Source: Rhabdochlamydiaceae bacterium (GTDB lineage Bacteria > Chlamydiota > Chlamydiia > Chlamydiales > Rhabdochlamydiaceae). From it: a DNA stretch of 64,000 nt. The stretch's first letter is position 1, and each line of letters begins with the position of its first letter. The stretch covers positions 162,322 through 226,321 of the forward strand of contig JAIELY010000010.1 in the NCBI GenBank assembly GCA_019752555.1, written 5' to 3'. The notes under the pieces are model-generated. The model saw only the letters and a program-made list of their open reading frames with translations, did no database searches and had not been told where the DNA came from. Both the position numbers and the translations under genes were made by a program. This document shows, in pieces, positions 24,903-34,162 of the stretch.

Positions 24903-25960
24903 ACCTCTTTTTCCCATGGCGCTGGTTCCGGGTACCAGCTTTCAAGAAGTTCTCTCAGCATCCGTTTTGTCACATCGCTTTTCTCATCCATATTGTCTTG
25001 TAGGCAAAATGTATGTGGGTGCTCCGATTTGAGTCTAGCAATCGCTCTCTTTGTCCGGATGATCCACTCATCAGCTCTTAAGGTGACCATCAGATTGCTT
25101 AGGTCGCCTTTTTCCACTTTATCGTGATAGAGCCAGTGGTATTGAAAGAGGCCATTGGTCACATTATAGTCTTCCTTGCAGCGAAATTTATGAGAGGAGT
25201 TGGATGAAAAAATAAAGGGAAACTCCTCTTCGGTAGCCTCAATATACGATTTTTTCAGTGCAAAGGGCGCATGGCAAAGGCGATAGCGCGGCTCTTGAAT
25301 ATAGAACATATCGAGTAGAGCGTTTGTATTCCTCCAGGCAGTGCGGTAGGTGGTTTCATTGTCATTGGGGGGGCCCGAAGGGCTTAGGGAGGATTCGAAA
25401 AGCACCTTCACTTTTCCATCTAGAGTGAAAAAGTCAAAAGGACTCACGCGGCGTCCTAAGAGGACATCATCATTGAAGTAGATAAAATGCTCTTTGAGAT
25501 TTGGAATTCTGTGCAAATTGCATTCAAGAGCTTGAGAGTTAAATGTCGGAAGATCGTGTTGATTTAAGAAAATTTCTGTGTGATCGACGATCGTGATGTC
25601 TGGATGTGGCTTTAACCATTTGGGGATCTGATTCATCGTGACGATGTAAATATGGTTAAAGAAAGGAGCGTATTTGAGGATAGAGCGCAGAGAATAACGC
25701 AATTCTTCGTTGTCGCAAAAGCGATTGATCGTATGCGCATCTTGCGTAGGAGCTGATTGAGGCGTTAAGGCTCTTTGATAATGGCTTTTAATGGCAAACC
25801 ATTCTGGATCGCTTCCATCCACCCAGAGGTAGACGATGTCGATAGGTTCTGGAAATGGAGTTGATGTTTGAGCTAATGCTATATGGAAATGAGCAAAGAA
25901 GCAAATGAGGAGGGCGATACATTTTAAGCGAAATAGAGAATTGAGGGTCCGTGCGAACAT
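24896..25960 (-). CDS. Stealth-family sugar-phosphate transferase with signal peptide
   Basis: About 354 residues from ATG 25960, preceded by AGGTGG; a TTG 21 bp upstream is less likely. Residues 1-30 form a cleavable signal peptide (basic start, LKCIALLICFFAHFHIALA, then Q). The Stealth conserved regions follow in order: CR1 DIVYLWVDGSDPEW (41-54), CR2 NRFCDNEELRYSLRSILKYA (79-98) with NHIYIVTMNQIPKWL, CR3 NLHRIPNLKEHFIYFNDDV, and a CR4-like CHAPFALKKSY. Stealth proteins include bacterial capsule hexose-1-phosphate transferases and the animal GlcNAc-1-phosphotransferase. A signal peptide suggests action outside the cytoplasm, which is unusual for the bacterial members. Acceptor and donor are unknown. 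Confidence 0.85.
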   Translation of the reverse strand: MFARTLNSLFRLKCIALLICFFAHFHIALAQTSTPFPEPIDIVYLWVDGSDPEWFAIKSHYQRALTPQSAPTQDAHTINRFCDNEELRYSLRSILKYAPFFNHIYIVTMNQIPKWLKPHPDITIVDHTEIFLNQHDLPTFNSQALECNLHRIPNLKEHFIYFNDDVLLGRRVSPFDFFTLDGKVKVLFESSLSPSGPPNDNETTYRTAWRNTNALLDMFYIQEPRYRLCHAPFALKKSYIEATEEEFPFIFSSNSSHKFRCKEDYNVTNGLFQYHWLYHDKVEKGDLSNLMVTLRADEWIIRTKRAIARLKSEHPHTFCLQDNMDEKSDVTKRMLRELLESWYPEPAPWEKEVY

Positions 25961-26077
25961 AGCGATTTCCCACCTTTTCAAAAGGATTGAACTGTGGGAA
26001 TGAAAAATAGAGAATTGAGAAAAAAAAATAAAGTCAGAAGCTCAGATTGCTACATTTTTGCGCTTGGACTTTTGAGT

Positions 26078-29000
26078 CTATGTCGCCCTTAGATAAGGGA
26101 GAAGCAGCTGGTGTCTTGCAAGACCAATGAGGTAGGTTTCTTCCCTGCGCAAGAGCTGAAGTAGGTTGTCCAAGATATCCTTAATTTCGTTGCGTATATA
26201 GCCCGATACGCGTTGTGCCGCACTTTTTAAGATCGTGGAAGAAACGCGATGTTGAAGCACATCATCGAGTTCTTTATTTGCCCAGGTTTCTAGCTGATTA
26301 GTTTCTTTTTTAGCTGTCTTTATTCCTTCTGAAATTATGTTTTTTTGGTTGTATATAATTTCAATGTGGTTCATTAGGTCTTTTGTTTTTATGACATTTG
26401 AGATCTCTTTTTTCATTTTATAGATTTTTTCCTTTGTCTTTTTCAGGTCAGATGCTGTTTCTTCTTCTGCTGTTTCCAGTGCATTTTTGTATTCATTGAG
26501 AGCGCTTTTAAAGGCTTGAGGATTGTCTGCTTTTGCAATTTGTTTGACGATTTGAGAGAATTTCTCTTTTAACTTTGGGTTGGAGAGCGAGGAGATTGTA
26601 TCTAGCCAAGGATTTGGATCATTGAGTTTTTGGGCAGCTTCACATTCTGCTACAAGGTCCCTCTGTTTTTTACAGAATGTCAAAAGAGACCGCTGTTGGA
26701 AAAAGAGTTTGAGTTTTTTTCTTAAAAGGGGAGTTTTTTCTAAAATGGCTTCAATGGCCGGGTCATTGATCTTTAAGCGAGAGATTTCTTCCGTTGCGAT
26801 TTTAAGTTGTTCTATCCACAATTGGCAGTTTGTGAGATTTAAAAATTCATTTCCCAATAGTGTCTTTATTTGATCGAGTGTTTTATCGACTATCTTGATT
26901 TTTTTTCTGAGCGCTTTGTTGTGCATGAGGCGATGGGGACCATGTTTTAAGTCTGAAAGGGCTTTAATGAGCGGCTTTGCTTTTTTTGCCGCGTCTTCAT
27001 AGCGTTTTTTGAGCGCGTTTTTGTTATTTGTACTGAGTCCGCTCTGTTCGATTTCCTGAAGTTCCCTGAGGCAATTTTCCTGATAGGTATCCGCTTTTTC
27101 AAGGAGGGCATTAATAATCGAAATAGACTCTTTTGTCACAAGCTTTGAGCTTGTCTCTGTCGCCCGCTTTAAGTGTTTTTTGACTTGAGATACAAAGAGA
27201 AGCGTCGATTTCTTTAATTTCTTTATGTATGTTTTTGTCGGTGTCGATGTGCTGTCTTCAGGGGGATTGAGATAGCGGTCTAGCGAAGCCTGCACATGCA
27301 GATCAAGCAGCTCAGAGGATAGCTTGCTTAAACGGTCTTGAGTCGCTTCCCTCTGTTCCAATGTGCTTGAATCCCCTTGACTGTAGATTCGATTCAGTGA
27401 AGAGGTGATTTTATACATGAACTCATGTAGTCGGTCTTTTTTTAGAAGCATGTTCATTGCGGAAGAAATCCCATCGCTCAAAGTTTCAATCACCTTATCC
27501 AAAAACACCGAGTCTTTAAATCTAGTAAGATTAGCTTTTAATGAGTCGCCATTGAGCAATGTCCGCAGCTCTGTATGTGTGTTGCATTTTCCCATTGGAA
27601 GCACTTCAAGCAGGTTTTTCACAAGAGATTGGAGCTGTAGTTTTTTATGTTCAGATAACGCAGGATTGCTCGATTTTGGATTGAGCTTTTTCCCTGAGGC
27701 AATTTCATAGCGAACTGCTTGGATCAGGTGCTCTAATTGTTCTACAAGAAGAGTGTTTAGTGTATGTGTATATCCATAATCATCTGAGAGAGATTTAATC
27801 CCGGAATTAATTAATCCTTGTACAAGTTCTTTTCCGTCGCCGATAGCTAGCTTTAGGAGTGCTGCATTAAACCAAGACTTTACGTATTTTTTAAAGAGCC
27901 CTTGCGCGAAATTAGTGTAGAGTTCTTCTGTTGTGTATCCATCGTTTAATTCGGGATCTACAAGGTCCTTAATTAACATTTTCTCAGGTTTGTCATAGGG
28001 CTTGGGATCGTTGGCAACACGTTGGTAGCTTCCTCTTAAAATTCCTAAGTAGCGAGTGAAATTTTCAATGATCATGCTTTTGAAGTTTGTGTATTCGTTC
28101 TGTTTATTGGTTTCGATCCATTTGAAAACTTCTTTAGAGATATTCGCTGTGAGATCTTTAAGGATATTATTCAAGAAGCTCCAGAAGATCGTGTAATAAA
28201 CTTTGAGGTAGGCGCGTTGAAATCCGCCGATTCCTCGTTGGCTGAGCTCATTGAAAAATAGTTCTTTGAGTTTTGTCTTAGGATTCGCTGCCTGATTAGC
28301 CTCTTGCATTAATTGGTAGTAGAGAGCGTTGTTTGGACCGAATTTGCAGACTCGTTCGAAGATTCGTTTAATGATAACAAAATTCGTTGTGTTTCTTACC
28401 CAGAGTTTTTTTTCGATTTGAGCGCGTTGTTTCCACGAGCTCTTATCTGTTGTAACAGGGTCGATGTCTAGGTTCTTAGCTTCTCTTACTTCGTGGCTGT
28501 TTTGTATGAGCAGACGCTTTGGATCGGGGGGTTCACTGCTTGAAGAAATTTTAGGAAGATCGAATCCGTCGATATTGATGTTTACACTGTTTACCCACTC
28601 GATATTGTCTTTTAGAATCTGCCATAGGTGTTGCAAAGAGAGGTCGTTTTTTAGAGTTTTAACCCCAGTGGGGCTCTTTTCGCTGATTTGTGCGATGATT
28701 GCTTTGAGTTTTTCTCTATGGTCTTTAAAGGCGGGTTTTCCCTGTAAAGCGCTCACCCCTTCTTGAAGAGCTGGAAGCAGCCAAATGCCAATATAGCGCG
28801 CCCCTTGATCGCCGATGCATTTGACTCCGCTATTGATTGCGGAGGAGATTTGCTCTAATCCATAACTGAGCAGGCTCCCTAGGATTCCCGGTTTTGCTTT
28901 TGATTGGGAGGGAGCTAGGGAGGTGGCTGGAGGCGCACTTTCTGCTGGTTTGGATTTACTCGCCGCTTTGTCAGCTGCAGCAACTGGTTTAGGTTTACTC

Positions 29001-30184
29001 GCATCTTCATCCGCTGCGGCAAAAGGTGAGGGGGGCTTACCGAAGACCTCGGGTAGTGTTTCTTGTGCTTTACGCGTGAGTTTTTCAACAACAGTGGTCC
29101 CGACTTTCTCGAAAGCTTTAATGAGAGGACCTGTTTCATTGGCAACTGCATCATTTAAGGCTTTAAGGGCATTTTTTAAGGGGTTGTTTAGAATAGAGGG
29201 CGATGTCCGTGCAAATCGGTTATATCTGCTCAGGCGCTGTAGGAGTTGGTTGAGTTGAAGTTTTAGGTAAGAAGTAGAGGGGAGCTTTTGGCAATAGTCT
29301 CTGATTAGGTTTTTTAATGTGAGGGTGATCGGAAGCAGTTTTTCTCTTGGGGATCTATCTTGAATGGATTTTTGTAAAAGACAGACACCTTCTTGGATGT
29401 TCGTTAAGTTAACTTCGGGTGTCCGGATCCATTGTGCGATAATCCCTTGATTGGGATCCATAATTTTTTCGCCCAAGCGCTGAACAGCTTTGTCGACGAT
29501 TCCTGTGCGTTCATTGATAACAGATCTAATGGCTTGCTGCAATTGCTTGGGAGTTGCGAGATCCTCATCTGTTAGTTCTAATTCCTCTGTTCCTGCAAAA
29601 GCGATGAGATCTCGCACCATTTGCGGCGCGCTGCTGTCTCTTAAATTGTGGATATCAGTTAATTCTTCATTGCTAAGATTCGGTAGGTAGGAGCGCCACT
29701 GTTGATCGGAAATTTGAGTGAGGGCGGTATGTAAATCAAACAAGTTCTTCTCTGTTACCGCGTTTGGGTGAGAGATGATTTCATCTAAAGCAGTGTTTAA
29801 TGCGACAAGGGGCTCTGGAGGGGTTTGGCTGACAGCTTTTTTAATGTTGTCCACAGGGTGTCTTCCAAAGGTTGCAACATCGCGCATTATCCCTGCTGTG
29901 GAGCGGATTGTCCCTGCTGTCGATAGGGCTGTGCTTTTGACCTTGTTAAATCCCTTTTTTCCACCTTGGATGGCAACATCTTTCACTTTTCCGACCCGGC
30001 TCTTTGTCCCTTGCCACAAGCTAGAGACTCTGCTTGCAGCGCCTTTAGCAAGACCCGTGCCTTGTTCCACCATCCAGCTTCCCCATCCCATTTGGCCCAT
30101 TGGTGCAGGCGGGGGGGTAGCAGTATTCAATCGGCTGCTTGACACATCCGAAGATGAAGAGCTAGATGATGAAGATGTTGACAT
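26078..30184 (-). CDS. Giant helical protein, paralogue 2
   Basis: About 1,368 residues from the ATG at 30184 (AAAGG 6 bases upstream); the codon before it in frame is a TTG start two codons earlier. The N-terminus is a poly-Ser run (MSTSSSSSSSSSDVSSS) followed by PPPAPMGQMGWGSWMVEQG and a basic, Gly/Ser-rich stretch to about 110 (SRVGKVKDVAIQGGKKGF). An Ala/Lys/Pro-rich linker lies near 395-440 with repeats of the type ADKAASKSKP. The rest is long, charged and helical with coiled-coil potential after about 950. No signal peptide, no recognised domain. It is a diverged homologue of the 20228 protein. The poly-Ser start without a signal peptide would fit type III export, which is inference. 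Confidence 0.7.
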   Translation of the reverse strand: MSTSSSSSSSSSDVSSSRLNTATPPPAPMGQMGWGSWMVEQGTGLAKGAASRVSSLWQGTKSRVGKVKDVAIQGGKKGFNKVKSTALSTAGTIRSTAGIMRDVATFGRHPVDNIKKAVSQTPPEPLVALNTALDEIISHPNAVTEKNLFDLHTALTQISDQQWRSYLPNLSNEELTDIHNLRDSSAPQMVRDLIAFAGTEELELTDEDLATPKQLQQAIRSVINERTGIVDKAVQRLGEKIMDPNQGIIAQWIRTPEVNLTNIQEGVCLLQKSIQDRSPREKLLPITLTLKNLIRDYCQKLPSTSYLKLQLNQLLQRLSRYNRFARTSPSILNNPLKNALKALNDAVANETGPLIKAFEKVGTTVVEKLTRKAQETLPEVFGKPPSPFAAADEDASKPKPVAAADKAASKSKPAESAPPATSLAPSQSKAKPGILGSLLSYGLEQISSAINSGVKCIGDQGARYIGIWLLPALQEGVSALQGKPAFKDHREKLKAIIAQISEKSPTGVKTLKNDLSLQHLWQILKDNIEWVNSVNINIDGFDLPKISSSSEPPDPKRLLIQNSHEVREAKNLDIDPVTTDKSSWKQRAQIEKKLWVRNTTNFVIIKRIFERVCKFGPNNALYYQLMQEANQAANPKTKLKELFFNELSQRGIGGFQRAYLKVYYTIFWSFLNNILKDLTANISKEVFKWIETNKQNEYTNFKSMIIENFTRYLGILRGSYQRVANDPKPYDKPEKMLIKDLVDPELNDGYTTEELYTNFAQGLFKKYVKSWFNAALLKLAIGDGKELVQGLINSGIKSLSDDYGYTHTLNTLLVEQLEHLIQAVRYEIASGKKLNPKSSNPALSEHKKLQLQSLVKNLLEVLPMGKCNTHTELRTLLNGDSLKANLTRFKDSVFLDKVIETLSDGISSAMNMLLKKDRLHEFMYKITSSLNRIYSQGDSSTLEQREATQDRLSKLSSELLDLHVQASLDRYLNPPEDSTSTPTKTYIKKLKKSTLLFVSQVKKHLKRATETSSKLVTKESISIINALLEKADTYQENCLRELQEIEQSGLSTNNKNALKKRYEDAAKKAKPLIKALSDLKHGPHRLMHNKALRKKIKIVDKTLDQIKTLLGNEFLNLTNCQLWIEQLKIATEEISRLKINDPAIEAILEKTPLLRKKLKLFFQQRSLLTFCKKQRDLVAECEAAQKLNDPNPWLDTISSLSNPKLKEKFSQIVKQIAKADNPQAFKSALNEYKNALETAEEETASDLKKTKEKIYKMKKEISNVIKTKDLMNHIEIIYNQKNIISEGIKTAKKETNQLETWANKELDDVLQHRVSSTILKSAAQRVSGYIRNEIKDILDNLLQLLRREETYLIGLARHQLLLPYLRAT

Positions 30185-30556
30185 ATCCAACCTTTAATAT
30201 TTTACTTCTCGTGGTTCGTTGTTGATTTTATTCGATTGATTATCTTAATTCAAGTTAATAACAATCTTGTCTGATCATTATAACTTTAGTTTGTTGATTG
30301 TTGTATTTTTATTATTGTTTGTTTTGTGCGCATTTAAATGTTTATCTAGCAATCATAAAACTTTTCCTGTTCAAGCATCTCTCTGAAGGGTGTCGATAAG
30401 ATGTTGATCTTAAGTGTTTTATAAATAAAAATTGCATCGATGAAAGGAGATCGTTGCATAACTGGAAGCATTGAGATAAATTAATATTTTTTCTGTTCTT
30501 GTTTGCACATTTTGGCATGCCGGAAATCGTCTTGTGACGGGAGGTAATATTTTCTT
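30185..30556. other. Long divergent intergenic region
   Basis: About 370 bp between giant gene 2 and the outer-membrane protein gene. The left half is AT-rich. An inverted TATAAT (30277-30282 on the plus strand reads ATTATA) is placed to serve the giant gene on the minus strand, without a good -35. The right half, before the 30557 gene, contains GGGAGG close to its ATG as a ribosome binding site. No RNA gene or small ORF is supported. Confidence 0.5.
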
Positions 30557-31654
30557 ATGACATCGCGCCGATCAGCATCGCTTCAGCATTTGGTTAAACT
30601 TGCCGCAACAACTGCCACGCTCTTTTCGATTTCATCTTTAGAAGGGATTGAAAGAAGAAGCCAACTTAATGACCATTGGGGATTAATTGGCGACTTTGTC
30701 TTTATGAGAAGAAGTCACTCGAGCAATCAAATCCTTGCGGAAGATTCTCGTAAAGTTAGGGCAGGGTGTATCTGTGACTTTACTGTATTAAATACGAAAG
30801 ACTTGATCAATGACATGGGGTTTGAGCCGGGCTTTCGCGTCGGAGCGATTTATAGAGAAGATGCAAAACGGAGCTTTGAGGTGAATTGTCTGTATTTGCA
30901 GCCTTGGACAGCTCAAGAAGAGAGGGAAGCGGATGGAACCCTTCTTTATCCCTTTCATTCTGGCGCGGTTAATACACTTGTCATTCTTGATAAGGACCCC
31001 GCGATTCAAAATGGCAAGAGGTTTACTAATGACTATTTCGACGCCGATAAGGTCAAAGCGGAATACCACGCTCATTTTTGGGATCTTGAATTTAACTATT
31101 GGCGGCATTTGTCGCAGCGTTGGATCAACTATTTTAGCTTATCTGCGATCTTTGGATTGCGCTATTTTCACTATAATGAACGGTTATCTGATGCATTTTA
31201 TAAGAGACCGCCGCCGCCTTTTCCTGGGTTGCAAAAAAGCAACTATAACATCCGCACGAACAATGACATGTTCGGAGCTCAGGTGGGGCTCGATTTGCAG
31301 CTCAACCCATTGCCCTATTTCTCTTGGGAATTTATGACGAAATTTGGCTTTATGATCGACCATGGGCAGCAGCGTACTTTATTACGCGATGTGGACAACA
31401 CGGTCGTTCTAAGGCATTTTAACCGTCAAAAGTGGCAAAACGGAGTTTTCGCCGATTGCATGGCCTTAATGGAATTCTACTTCAAAGACCACATCAATCT
31501 GCATGGGGGGTATCAATTCCTTTATTTTTCAGGAATTGCAACTGCAGAAGATCAATTGTCTCAAAAGATTACCTCCGATGCGGGCAAAACAGTGCATACG
31601 CATGGGGTGGCAATTATCCACGGACTATTTGTCGGATTAATGATTAGTTTTTAG
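30557..31654 (+). CDS. Outer-membrane beta-barrel protein
   Basis: 365 residues. The N-terminus is basic then hydrophobic (MTSRRSASLQHLVKLAATTATLFSISSLEG), compatible with a signal peptide. The body alternates aromatic and polar residues in strand-like stretches (AHFWDLEFNYWRHLSQRW, INYFSLSAIFGLRYFHYNE, FSWEFMTKFGFMIDHG) and ends in ...LFVGLMISF with a terminal Phe. The layout suggests a porin-like barrel, perhaps related to the BBP7-type porins, but that family call is not secure. A Pro-rich loop (KRPPPPFPG) may be surface exposed. The gene lies alone; the SRP RNA gene on the opposite strand ends 15 bp after its stop. Confidence 0.7.
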   Translation: MTSRRSASLQHLVKLAATTATLFSISSLEGIERRSQLNDHWGLIGDFVFMRRSHSSNQILAEDSRKVRAGCICDFTVLNTKDLINDMGFEPGFRVGAIYREDAKRSFEVNCLYLQPWTAQEEREADGTLLYPFHSGAVNTLVILDKDPAIQNGKRFTNDYFDADKVKAEYHAHFWDLEFNYWRHLSQRWINYFSLSAIFGLRYFHYNERLSDAFYKRPPPPFPGLQKSNYNIRTNNDMFGAQVGLDLQLNPLPYFSWEFMTKFGFMIDHGQQRTLLRDVDNTVVLRHFNRQKWQNGVFADCMALMEFYFKDHINLHGGYQFLYFSGIATAEDQLSQKITSDAGKTVHTHGVAIIHGLFVGLMISF

Positions 31655-31669
31655 ATCTTTAGAAAAATA

Positions 31670-31763
31670 CCGGAGATGACTTTTGGCATAAAGCTGCATC
31701 CTTAAGGCTGCTACTTTCCAGTCCTGACCTGGTTCGGACCGTTTCATTCCAAAAGGTCCCCGG
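31670..31763 (-). ncRNA. ffs: Signal recognition particle RNA (4.5S type)
   Basis: Read on the minus strand, the segment contains CCAGGTCAGGACTGGAAAGT followed by AGCAGCC, which matches the conserved domain IV core of bacterial 4.5S RNA (compare AGGTCAGG, GGAA and AGCAGCC). The ends pair: CCGGGGA...TTTTGG at the 5' side with CCAAAA...TCTCCGG at the 3' side. The hairpin is followed by TATTTTT, so it also ends transcription. About 94 nt, as expected. The RNA binds Ffh and targets nascent membrane proteins to the Sec/YidC machinery. It is 51 bp downstream of spoIID on the same strand. A TATGCT-like -10 lies just upstream, but the promoter is weak by eye. Confidence 0.93.
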
Positions 31764-31814
31764 TAAAAAGACACCTTAGCATAATTGGGGAATTGTGTGC
31801 AATTCTCAAACTAT

Positions 31815-32990
31815 TTATTTAACGCGGTTTTGTACATTTTGCAGCTTGGTTTCAGGGAAGAAAGTAGCAAGGATTTTTTTTGCGTTTTCCCCATGCTCTG
31901 CCATCGCATTTGCACTATAGAGGCACAGGCCGACCCCATAGCCTTGTCCATAGCCATTAAAGGTGATGTTCTCTCCATGGAATTGGATCGTAAAGTCGCT
32001 GCTTTTTAAGCGTTTTTCTCCGAGGGCTTTTTGTAATTGGATAAAGTCGATGTTGTGACTGCCTCGTGTGTCTTGGATTTTGACTGCATAGACTTTTTCT
32101 GATTGTTTATCTTGAAAGAGATCGATGCTTGTGATCTTATCTGTCTGAAGAAGCTTTGAGAGTTCTTGTCTTGAGAGAGAAAAGGACCAATGGTGTTTTT
32201 CTCTGTCGCGTAAAGCAAAGGGCGCTTGAACGCCGCGCGGGGTTGCAACGGATCTGCGGAACATTGCAGCAAAGTCGGCAGTTTTTCCTGCTGAATCCTC
32301 TGTCCATGTCGCTGCAAAAGGTTGATCTTGGTAGGTCAAGATGAGATTTTTTGTGTTATCGATCGAACGGTCGACGTGCAGGTTTTGGAGTGTAAGAGCA
32401 TAACCTTGATAGCCGACTTCCTGAGCTTCAACATGCCAAGGAGCATTAGGCTTGCGGCTCACTAAATATTGTGCATTTGTGCGTGCGACAATGGCGATCG
32501 AGTCCATGACATCTTCGTCCATTTCCTCTTGGAACTGAGATGTTAAGCACGATTTGAGATAATGTTCTAAACTGACCTCATTGACGATGTTGAGCTTTCC
32601 GCCCATATCGTATATTTCAAGACAGCCGCGGTATTCAATTCCATCCACAAGAAGTGTGCTTTGGGCATCGCCAGGAACAATTCGGAGGTGGGAAGAGCCC
32701 AAGTAACGCTCTTTCCATTTGAGGCCAAGAGGATCTGAAATGACAAAAGCTCGTTTACTGGAGTTTCCACTGCTAAGCTGTTTGCCATCTACAGGTTGAT
32801 AGACATGATAAGAGCCCCTGGCTTCTAAAAAGATTTTTTCTTTCTTTTGTGCGACCAAGACTTTGATTGTCATCGGTTTGTCGACTTGAGAGAGATCGGT
32901 GGGAGCTTCTGCAATAATGGCAGGGCATAAACTAGGAGAGAGTGTGCCTGCAACAAGTGTAGAAACGATGAGGGATTGAATGAGGTTCAT
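31815..32990 (-). CDS. spoIID: SpoIID/LytB-like peptidoglycan lytic enzyme
   Basis: 391 residues with an N-terminal signal peptide (MNLIQSLIVSTLVAGTLSPSLCPA). The SpoIID domain follows: VSLEHYLKSCL...EDVMDSIAIVARTNAQYL, then GYGQGYGVGLC near the C-terminus. SpoIID proteins cut glycan strands; in Chlamydiae a SpoIID homologue is reported to act at the division septum. Where most family members have Glu-Met (YLxGVVxxEM), this protein has Gln-Phe (YLKSCLTSQF), so the usual catalytic Glu is missing, unless the nearby EEM three residues on takes its place. The start overlaps the ruvB stop by ATGA, so the two genes are coupled. Confidence 0.85.
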   Translation of the reverse strand: MNLIQSLIVSTLVAGTLSPSLCPAIIAEAPTDLSQVDKPMTIKVLVAQKKEKIFLEARGSYHVYQPVDGKQLSSGNSSKRAFVISDPLGLKWKERYLGSSHLRIVPGDAQSTLLVDGIEYRGCLEIYDMGGKLNIVNEVSLEHYLKSCLTSQFQEEMDEDVMDSIAIVARTNAQYLVSRKPNAPWHVEAQEVGYQGYALTLQNLHVDRSIDNTKNLILTYQDQPFAATWTEDSAGKTADFAAMFRRSVATPRGVQAPFALRDREKHHWSFSLSRQELSKLLQTDKITSIDLFQDKQSEKVYAVKIQDTRGSHNIDFIQLQKALGEKRLKSSDFTIQFHGENITFNGYGQGYGVGLCLYSANAMAEHGENAKKILATFFPETKLQNVQNRVK

Positions 32991-34009
32991 GATTCGACTC
33001 CATCTTTAAATTTTGCGGGCAATGGGCGCCCGATATGTTCATAAGCTAATGCGGAAGCCTCTCTGCCTCGAGGGGTGCGCTTGAGAAAGCCTTGTAAAAT
33101 GAGGTAGGGCTCATAGACCTCTTCTAAAGTGTGAGGTTCTTCAGAGAGTGCAACGGCAAGTGTATTGATGCCAACAGGGCCGCCTTGATAATGATCGATG
33201 ATGATATGTAAGATCTTTTTATCCATTTCATCAAGGCCCATCTCGTCGATGCTGAGCATATTCAAGGCAGCTTTTGCAGCGGATTTATCAATGATGTTAT
33301 CCGTTTTGATTTGAGCGTAGTCGCGTACCCATCTTAGCAAGTTGTTGGCAATCCGCGGGGTTCCGCGCGCTCTTTTTGCAATGGTTGTAGCTCCTTCTGC
33401 ATCGAGTGTGACGTTGAGGATTTTGGCAGAGCGTAACAGAATGTTGTGCAGCACCTCGGGGGCATAGTAGTCGAGTCTGCAGATAAATGGGAATCTCGAG
33501 CGCATCGGTCCGCTGAGTAATCCAGATCGTGTCGTGGCGCCAATTAATGTAAAACGGTTGAGCTTGACTTGCACGCTTCTTGCAGCAGGACCGCTATCGA
33601 TCATCAGGTCGAGAGAAAAGTCTTCCATTGCAGGATAGAGATACTCTTCAACGGTGCGGTTTAGGCGATGGATCTCATCGATAAAGAGGATATCTCCCTC
33701 TTTTAAATTCGTTAAAATCCCAGCTAAGTCACCTGGTTTTTCGATGACAGGTCCAGAGGTAACCACGATTTGAGCGCCCATCATCTTCGCAAGGATATTT
33801 GCCAATGTCGTTTTGCCAAGACCAGGAGGTCCATGAAAAAGACAATGTCCCAGTGGTTCATTGCGCTGTTTTGCAGCTCCAATGAGCACTTCGAGTCTTT
33901 CACGAATCTTTTCCTGCCCCCAAAAGTCAGTGAGAGATTGCGGGCGCAGCGGAAGCTCGAAGGGTTCATCCTCTTTAATCCACGAAGATTCGATGATCGG
34001 ATCGGTCAT
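32987..34009 (-). CDS. ruvB: Holliday junction branch migration helicase RuvB
   Basis: RuvB is the hexameric AAA+ motor that, with RuvA, drives branch migration of Holliday junctions. 340 residues, the normal size. It shows Walker A GPPGLGKTTLA (about 61-71), Walker B ILFIDEIHRL, sensor region IGATTRSGLLSGPMRSRF, and the C-terminal winged helix with TPRGREASALAYEHIG. Its stop overlaps spoIID by 4 bp. dcd starts 153 bp away on the opposite strand; dcd, ruvB and spoIID are neighbours in Chlamydia as far as I recall. Confidence 0.97.
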   Translation of the reverse strand: MTDPIIESSWIKEDEPFELPLRPQSLTDFWGQEKIRERLEVLIGAAKQRNEPLGHCLFHGPPGLGKTTLANILAKMMGAQIVVTSGPVIEKPGDLAGILTNLKEGDILFIDEIHRLNRTVEEYLYPAMEDFSLDLMIDSGPAARSVQVKLNRFTLIGATTRSGLLSGPMRSRFPFICRLDYYAPEVLHNILLRSAKILNVTLDAEGATTIAKRARGTPRIANNLLRWVRDYAQIKTDNIIDKSAAKAALNMLSIDEMGLDEMDKKILHIIIDHYQGGPVGINTLAVALSEEPHTLEEVYEPYLILQGFLKRTPRGREASALAYEHIGRPLPAKFKDGVES

Positions 34010-34162
34010 ACTTAAACTGCCTGCTTGTTGGAAAGATCTGGGGTGTTCTTCACTTTAACCGGTGCGGGGAAAAATTGCAAATTTACTCTGGTGCAAAATC
34101 GAAATCTTCCGCTATATCTAAACCGAAGATGAACTTTTCAAGCTTAACTTCTTTGGGTAATT

